From positions 62,001 through 126,000 of the forward strand of contig NZ_CP038256.1 of assembly GCF_004564075.1 (NCBI RefSeq): DNA of 64,000 nucleotides, written 5' to 3'. Within the stretch, counting starts at the first letter, position 1. Each line of letters starts with the position of its first letter. Both the position numbers and the translations under genes were made by a program. Below the pieces are notes generated by a model. The model saw only the letters and a program-made list of their open reading frames with translations. It did not search any database and was not told the DNA's origin. Positions 60,154-64,000 of the stretch are shown piece by piece. Source of the DNA: Microbacterium sediminis. GTDB lineage: Bacteria > Actinomycetota > Actinomycetes > Actinomycetales > Microbacteriaceae.

Positions 60154-60188
60154 GCGGAGGATCCGCGCCGTGCGGAGGAGATCCGCGC
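60154..60188. repeat. Two short intergenic repeat copies
   Basis: GCGGAGGATCCGCGC (60154-60168) recurs as GCGGAGGAGATCCGCGC (60172-60188), each with GCGGA/TCCGC complementary ends. The 194-base gap between the ATP-grasp and ASCH stops has no gene. Confidence 0.45.
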
Positions 60189-60305
60189 TGCGGCGGTGGG
60201 AATCCTCCCGGCTTGGCCGCCGGAGCGCGGATGTCCGCTCGGGCGCGCGAAGGCTCCGACCGGCCGCTGGGCGCAGCGGGCCAGGCGTGGATCTCCCCGC
60301 AGGGC

Positions 60306-60785
60306 CTAGGCGGGGTAGATGAGGCGGAAGCGCTCGCAGACCACGGGCATCCGCGCGTCGAAGCCGCGATCGTGGCTCGCGTGCTCGGTGAAGAAGCGCT
60401 CGTGGATGGCGCGCCACGAGGCCAGGCTGCGATCGTCCTCGCCCTCGGCGAAGGCGTGCTCGGCGGTCACCTCGTCGAACGGCACGGTCTCGACGGCGAC
60501 GGTCTGGATCACGGCACGCGGGGCGCCCGACCCGTCCAGGATCACGTCGTACTCGCCGACGCGCGTCACCTCCTCGCCCTCGGCCTCGTAGTCCCACAGC
60601 GAGCCGGACGTGCCGGTCTTCACGCCGGCGAGCACGAGCGCGAGCAGGCCGTCGGCGTGCTCGGGCGTGGCGCCGAAGCCCCACACGCGATCGGCGGCGG
60701 GCGGATCGGCGGGCAGCTCGGGCGCGGCGGCGCGCGCCTCGCGCCAGAAGCGGTCGACGGTCTCGGCGGAGGGGGTGGGGATCAC
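60306..60785 (-). CDS. ASCH domain protein
   Basis: This 159-residue protein shows the ASCH fold pattern: VWGFGATPEHADGLLALVLAG, KTGTSGSLWDYEAEGEEVTRVGEYDVILDGSG (about residues 54-85) and AVIQTVAVETVPFDEVTAEHAFAEGE, ending FDARMPVVCERFRLIYPA. ASCH proteins are RNA-binding or amidohydrolase-like; function here is unknown. A GTG at 60785 is taken as start, 7 nt after a weak -10-like CAGACT on the minus strand. Confidence 0.82.
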   Translation of the reverse strand: MIPTPSAETVDRFWREARAAAPELPADPPAADRVWGFGATPEHADGLLALVLAGVKTGTSGSLWDYEAEGEEVTRVGEYDVILDGSGAPRAVIQTVAVETVPFDEVTAEHAFAEGEDDRSLASWRAIHERFFTEHASHDRGFDARMPVVCERFRLIYPA

Positions 60786-60826
60786 CCGATCGAGTCTGTC
60801 ACGACCGGGCGATCCGCCCCCGCGCC

Positions 60827-62821
60827 TCAGCCGACGACGGCGACGCCGCGCGGCGGCAGGTCGGGGCCGCCCACGAGGTACTCGCCCTCGATGCCGTCCA
60901 GGCGCACCGCGTCGTCGGTGCGGTTGATGAGGAAGCGGATGCGGCGATCGCCCGCCCGCCGCACGGCGAGCTCGACGGTGCCGCGCAGCGGCTCGGGCAG
61001 CTCCGACGCCACGCCGGCCCGCTCGAGCAGCGTCGGCAGCACCGCGCCGAGGCCGTCGGCACCGAGCCGCGTCGAGACGTAGGCGGCCGCGCCGGCGCCG
61101 ACCGGGCGCCACGTGACCGCCGGACCGCCGGCCAGGTCGTCGTCGGTGTAGGCGGCCAGCACCTCCACGTCGTCGGCCACGAGATCGACCGGCTCGCTCC
61201 ACAGGTCGCCGCGCACGCCGATCGACAGGCCGATCGTCTCGCCGTCCCACAGCGGCCGGAACTCCTCCACGCGGATGCCGAGCAGCTCGCGGAACGCGCC
61301 GGGGTAGCCGCCGAGCCAGACGCGGTCGTCCTCGTCGACGATGCCCGAGAAGTACGTCGCGACGAGGTGGCCGCCGCCGCGCACGTAGTCCTCGAGGCGG
61401 GCGCGCAGCCCCTGCGGCACCGCGTAGAGCACGGGCGCGATCACGAGGCGGTAGCCCGACAGGTCCGCGTCGGTGGGCAGCACGTCGGCGCGGACCCCGG
61501 CGTTCAGCAGCGCCGTCCACCAGTCCAGGGCCTCGCGGCGGTAGCGCAGCCGGTCGGTGGGGTGCGAGTCCAGCTCGCTGGCCCACCACGAGTCCCAGTC
61601 GAACAGGATCGCGACGGGCGAGCGATCGCGGTCCGATCCCGCCACCGGGTCGAGCCGCCGCAGCAGGCCGCCGAGGCGCTCGACCTCGCGGTAGACCCGG
61701 GTGTCCTCGCCGCCGTGGGGGACCATCGACGAGTGGTACTTCTCGGCGCCGGCCGCGGACTGGCGCCACTGGAAGTAGCAGACGGCGTCGGCGCCGTGGG
61801 CGACGTGGGTGAGCGAGTCGCGCACGAGCTCGTTCGTGCGCTTGGGCCGGTTGATGGGCTGCCAGTTCACCGCGCTCGTGGAGTGCTCCATGAGGAACCA
61901 CGGGCGGTGGCGGGCCACGCCGCTGGTGAGCGCCGCCGAGAACGCCAGCTCATCGCGCCCCTCGGTGACGTAGTGGTCGTTCGAGACGAAATCGATCTCG
62001 TGGGCCCAGTCGGCGTAGTCCGCGTGGCGGGTCTCGCCCATGATCATGAAGTTCGTCGTCACGGGGATGTCGGGGGTGATCCGGTTCAGGATCTCGCGCT
62101 CGGCGATCAGGTGGTCCTTGAGCGCGTCGGACGAGAACCGCGCGAAGTCCAGCTGCTGCGTCGGGTTGGGGAACGCGTAGGAGCGGCGCGGGGGCCGGAT
62201 CTCGTCGAAGGATCCGTACCGCTGCGACCAGAACGCCGTGCCCCACGCGTGGTTGAGCCGGTCGATGGTGCCGTAGCGCGCCTGGAGCCAGGCGCGGAAG
62301 GCGCGCGCGGCGTCGTCGGAGTAGTCGTAGGCGTTGTGGCAGCCGAGCTCGTTGCTCACGTGCCACGCCACGATGCCGGGGTGATCGGCGTAGCGCTCCG
62401 CGAGCTTCTCGACGAGCGCGAGCGCGTGGCGGCGGAACACCGGCGAGGTGGGGCGCCAGTGCTGGCGGCCGCCCGGCCAGACGGTGGCCCCGTCGGCCGT
62501 CTGCGGCAGCACCTCGGGGTGCGCGGTGGTCAGCCACGGCGGGGGAGAGGCGGTGGCGGTGGCGAGATCCACGCCGATGCCGTTGGCGTGCAGCAGGTCG
62601 ATGACCTCGTCGAGCCAGGCGAAGTCCCACCGATCCTCGGCCGGCTGCAGCGCGGCCCACGAGAAGATCGCCACCGAGACGACGTCGACCCCGGCCTGCT
62701 TCATGAGGCGGATGTCCTCGTCCCACACCTCCCGCGGCCACTGCTCCGGGTTGTAGTCGGCGCCGTAGGAGATGCGTCGGGGGGTGCCGTGCGGGGTGCG
62801 CAGCCAGCGGTGGTTCTGCAT
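60827..62821 (-). CDS. Beta-galactosidase, glycoside hydrolase family 42
   Basis: This 664-residue protein has the GH42 start ISYGADYNPEQWPREVWDEDI, acid/base Glu in VAWHVSNELGCHNAYDYS (about residue 157) and nucleophile Glu in WFLMEHSTSAVNWQ (about residue 312). These are followed by the middle trimerisation domain (about residues 400-600) and a short beta C-terminal domain. It cleaves terminal beta-galactosides, probably inside the cell since no signal peptide is seen. The sugar-binding protein gene lies directly upstream, so imported galacto-oligosaccharides are the likely substrate. The ribosome binding site is weak, but no other start fits. Confidence 0.93.
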   Translation of the reverse strand: MQNHRWLRTPHGTPRRISYGADYNPEQWPREVWDEDIRLMKQAGVDVVSVAIFSWAALQPAEDRWDFAWLDEVIDLLHANGIGVDLATATASPPPWLTTAHPEVLPQTADGATVWPGGRQHWRPTSPVFRRHALALVEKLAERYADHPGIVAWHVSNELGCHNAYDYSDDAARAFRAWLQARYGTIDRLNHAWGTAFWSQRYGSFDEIRPPRRSYAFPNPTQQLDFARFSSDALKDHLIAEREILNRITPDIPVTTNFMIMGETRHADYADWAHEIDFVSNDHYVTEGRDELAFSAALTSGVARHRPWFLMEHSTSAVNWQPINRPKRTNELVRDSLTHVAHGADAVCYFQWRQSAAGAEKYHSSMVPHGGEDTRVYREVERLGGLLRRLDPVAGSDRDRSPVAILFDWDSWWASELDSHPTDRLRYRREALDWWTALLNAGVRADVLPTDADLSGYRLVIAPVLYAVPQGLRARLEDYVRGGGHLVATYFSGIVDEDDRVWLGGYPGAFRELLGIRVEEFRPLWDGETIGLSIGVRGDLWSEPVDLVADDVEVLAAYTDDDLAGGPAVTWRPVGAGAAAYVSTRLGADGLGAVLPTLLERAGVASELPEPLRGTVELAVRRAGDRRIRFLINRTDDAVRLDGIEGEYLVGGPDLPPRGVAVVG

Positions 62822-62857
62822 GCGGGAGGGACGTCCTTCGAGTCGTGAGGGGGAAGC

Positions 62858-62885
62858 GGGGGCGGGATCGGTCGACCCCGCCCCC
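62858..62885 (-). terminator. Intra-operon hairpin between the binding-protein and GH42 genes
   Basis: GGGGGCGGG (62858-62866) and CCCGCCCCC (62877-62885) form a 9-bp stem. It sits in the 71-base gap after the binding-protein stop, in the same position as the hairpin of the other importer operon. Confidence 0.55.
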
Positions 62886-62892
62886 ACGGGGA

Positions 62893-64000
62893 TCATTCGA
62901 CGGTGAAGCCCTGCTCGGTGCCGTAGTCCTCGAGCGTGGACTGCCAGGCGGCCAGGCCGTCGGCGATCGTCGTCCCGCCCAGGAACGCCTGGCCGACCGA
63001 GTCGCCGAACACCGTGTTGGCGTAGACCTGGAACGGCAGGTACTGCCAGCCCTCGACCACCGCGGCCGACGACTCCGAGAACACCTGGTTGGCCTGCTGG
63101 CCGCCGAAGTACTCGAACTCCTCGCTCAGGAACTCCTCCGACTCGAGGTCGGCGACGGTGGCCGGGAAGGCGCCGCCGTCGAGGCGGGTCTGCACGCCGT
63201 CGCCGGCGTTGGCGTACTCGATGAACTCGTAGGCAAGCTCCTTGTTCTCGGCGTCGGCGGGGATCGCCAGCGAGCTGCCGCCGTTCTCCGACGAGGTCAC
63301 CTCGCCCTCCTCCCACTGCGGCATGGGGGCCACGCGCCAGGCGCCGGCGCCGTCGGGGGCGCTGCCCTCGAGGTTGGCGGGCATCCACGCACCGATCGGC
63401 AGGGTCGCGATCGTGCCGTCGGACAGGCCGGCGAACCACTCGTCCGACCAGCCGGCGATCGGCGAGACGAGGCCCTCGTCGAGCATCGTCTGCCACACCT
63501 CGGCGTAGCGCTGGGCGCCCTCGTCGCCCGTGAGGTCGAAGCCGACCGTGGTCTCGTCGACCGTCCACGGGGTGCCGCCGGCCTGCCACATGATCGACGC
63601 GGCCAGGCCGGCGTCGCCCGAGTCGTTGGTGATGTAGACGTCCGGGTTGGCGGCGTGCAGGTCGCGCGCGGCCTGCAGGTACTCGTCCCAGGTGGTCGGC
63701 ACCTCGATGCCGTACTGGTCGAACACCTCCTTGTTGTAGAACAGCGCCATGGGGCCGGAGTCCATCGGCAGGCCGATGATCTGGTCGCCCGAGGTCACCG
63801 ACGACCACGGGCCGGGGGCGTAGGTGCCCTCGTACTCGTCGGCGCCGTACTCGGTGAGGTCCTGCAGCGCGCCCTGCAGCGCGTACTGCGGCAGCGCGTA
63901 GTACTCGACCTGGGCGACGTCGGGCAGGCCGGTGCCGGCCGTGATCGCGTTGGACAGTGCCGTGTACGAGTCGATGCCGGTGCCGACGTTGACGAGGTCG
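62893..64000 (-). CDS. ABC sugar importer substrate-binding protein (5' end outside window)
   Basis: About 369 C-terminal residues of a family 1 sugar-binding protein are visible: GTGLPDVAQVEYYALPQY, MDSGPMALFYNKEVFDQYG, VPTTWDEYLQAARDL, NGGSSLAIPADAENKELAYEFI and GQAFLGGTTIADGLAAW. The frame is open to the last base of the window, so the signal peptide and start lie beyond it. It is upstream of the GH42 gene on the same strand and probably delivers beta-galactosides; the permease genes are expected outside the window or elsewhere. Confidence 0.9.
   Translation of the reverse strand, partial: DLVNVGTGIDSYTALSNAITAGTGLPDVAQVEYYALPQYALQGALQDLTEYGADEYEGTYAPGPWSSVTSGDQIIGLPMDSGPMALFYNKEVFDQYGIEVPTTWDEYLQAARDLHAANPDVYITNDSGDAGLAASIMWQAGGTPWTVDETTVGFDLTGDEGAQRYAEVWQTMLDEGLVSPIAGWSDEWFAGLSDGTIATLPIGAWMPANLEGSAPDGAGAWRVAPMPQWEEGEVTSSENGGSSLAIPADAENKELAYEFIEYANAGDGVQTRLDGGAFPATVADLESEEFLSEEFEYFGGQQANQVFSESSAAVVEGWQYLPFQVYANTVFGDSVGQAFLGGTTIADGLAAWQSTLEDYGTEQGFTVE

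Overview
The window is a high-GC, gene-dense actinobacterial chromosome segment. Its gene content resembles Microbacterium or another Microbacteriaceae genus: alanine dehydrogenase next to a divergent Lrp regulator, a long-form argininosuccinate synthase, a DUF5302 small protein, GH42 beta-galactosidase and many Fbp/sugar-type ABC importers. That placement is inference from gene content and codon style, not from a search. No rRNA, tRNA or CRISPR array was seen. At least ten genes start 6-7 nt downstream of a TANNNT hexamer, the layout of leaderless actinobacterial transcripts.

Layout. 1-7.3 kb: two convergent catabolic arms meet at a perfect 18-bp hairpin. The + arm has a DUF885 metallohydrolase (cut by the window edge), a zinc alcohol dehydrogenase and a ketopantoate-reductase/amidase fusion. 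The - arm has an aspartoacylase-like deacylase, a creatininase-family amidohydrolase and an SDR. 7.4-10.6 kb: GNAT, LysR regulator, atypical SDR and aldo/keto reductase. 10.7-17.5 kb: an RpiR regulator, three phosphatases of different families and an Fbp/Afu-type ABC importer, which suggests uptake and dephosphorylation of an organophosphate. 17.6-26.4 kb: ald/Lrp pair, two small proteins, PHP protein, a palindrome-rich repeat block, VOC and LURP-one proteins, argG and a large LuxR regulator. 26.7-32.9 kb: a seven-gene MoxR/DUF58/vWA operon. 33-44.3 kb: a membrane protein, then a type I restriction-modification operon (hsdM, hsdS, NYN nuclease, hsdR).

hsdR is broken by a nested insertion. An IS5-family element carrying a thioredoxin-like passenger gene sits at a CTAG site, and one IS481-family copy later inserted into the CTAG on each side of it. 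Each IS481 copy has its own 6-bp NCTAGN duplication, and deleting all three elements restores the hsdR frame exactly.

44.4-50.8 kb: purA, a beta-propeller protein, chorismate mutase, a citrate synthase-family gene and a YtrA-type GntR/ABC exporter operon with a clear operator. 50.9-59 kb: a LacI-controlled cluster with two paralogous fumarase/aspartase-superfamily lyases around an Fbp-type ABC importer. Matching LacI-type palindromes precede lyase 1 and the binding-protein gene. 59-64 kb: a RimK-like ATP-grasp protein, an ASCH protein, GH42 beta-galactosidase and a sugar-binding protein cut by the window end.
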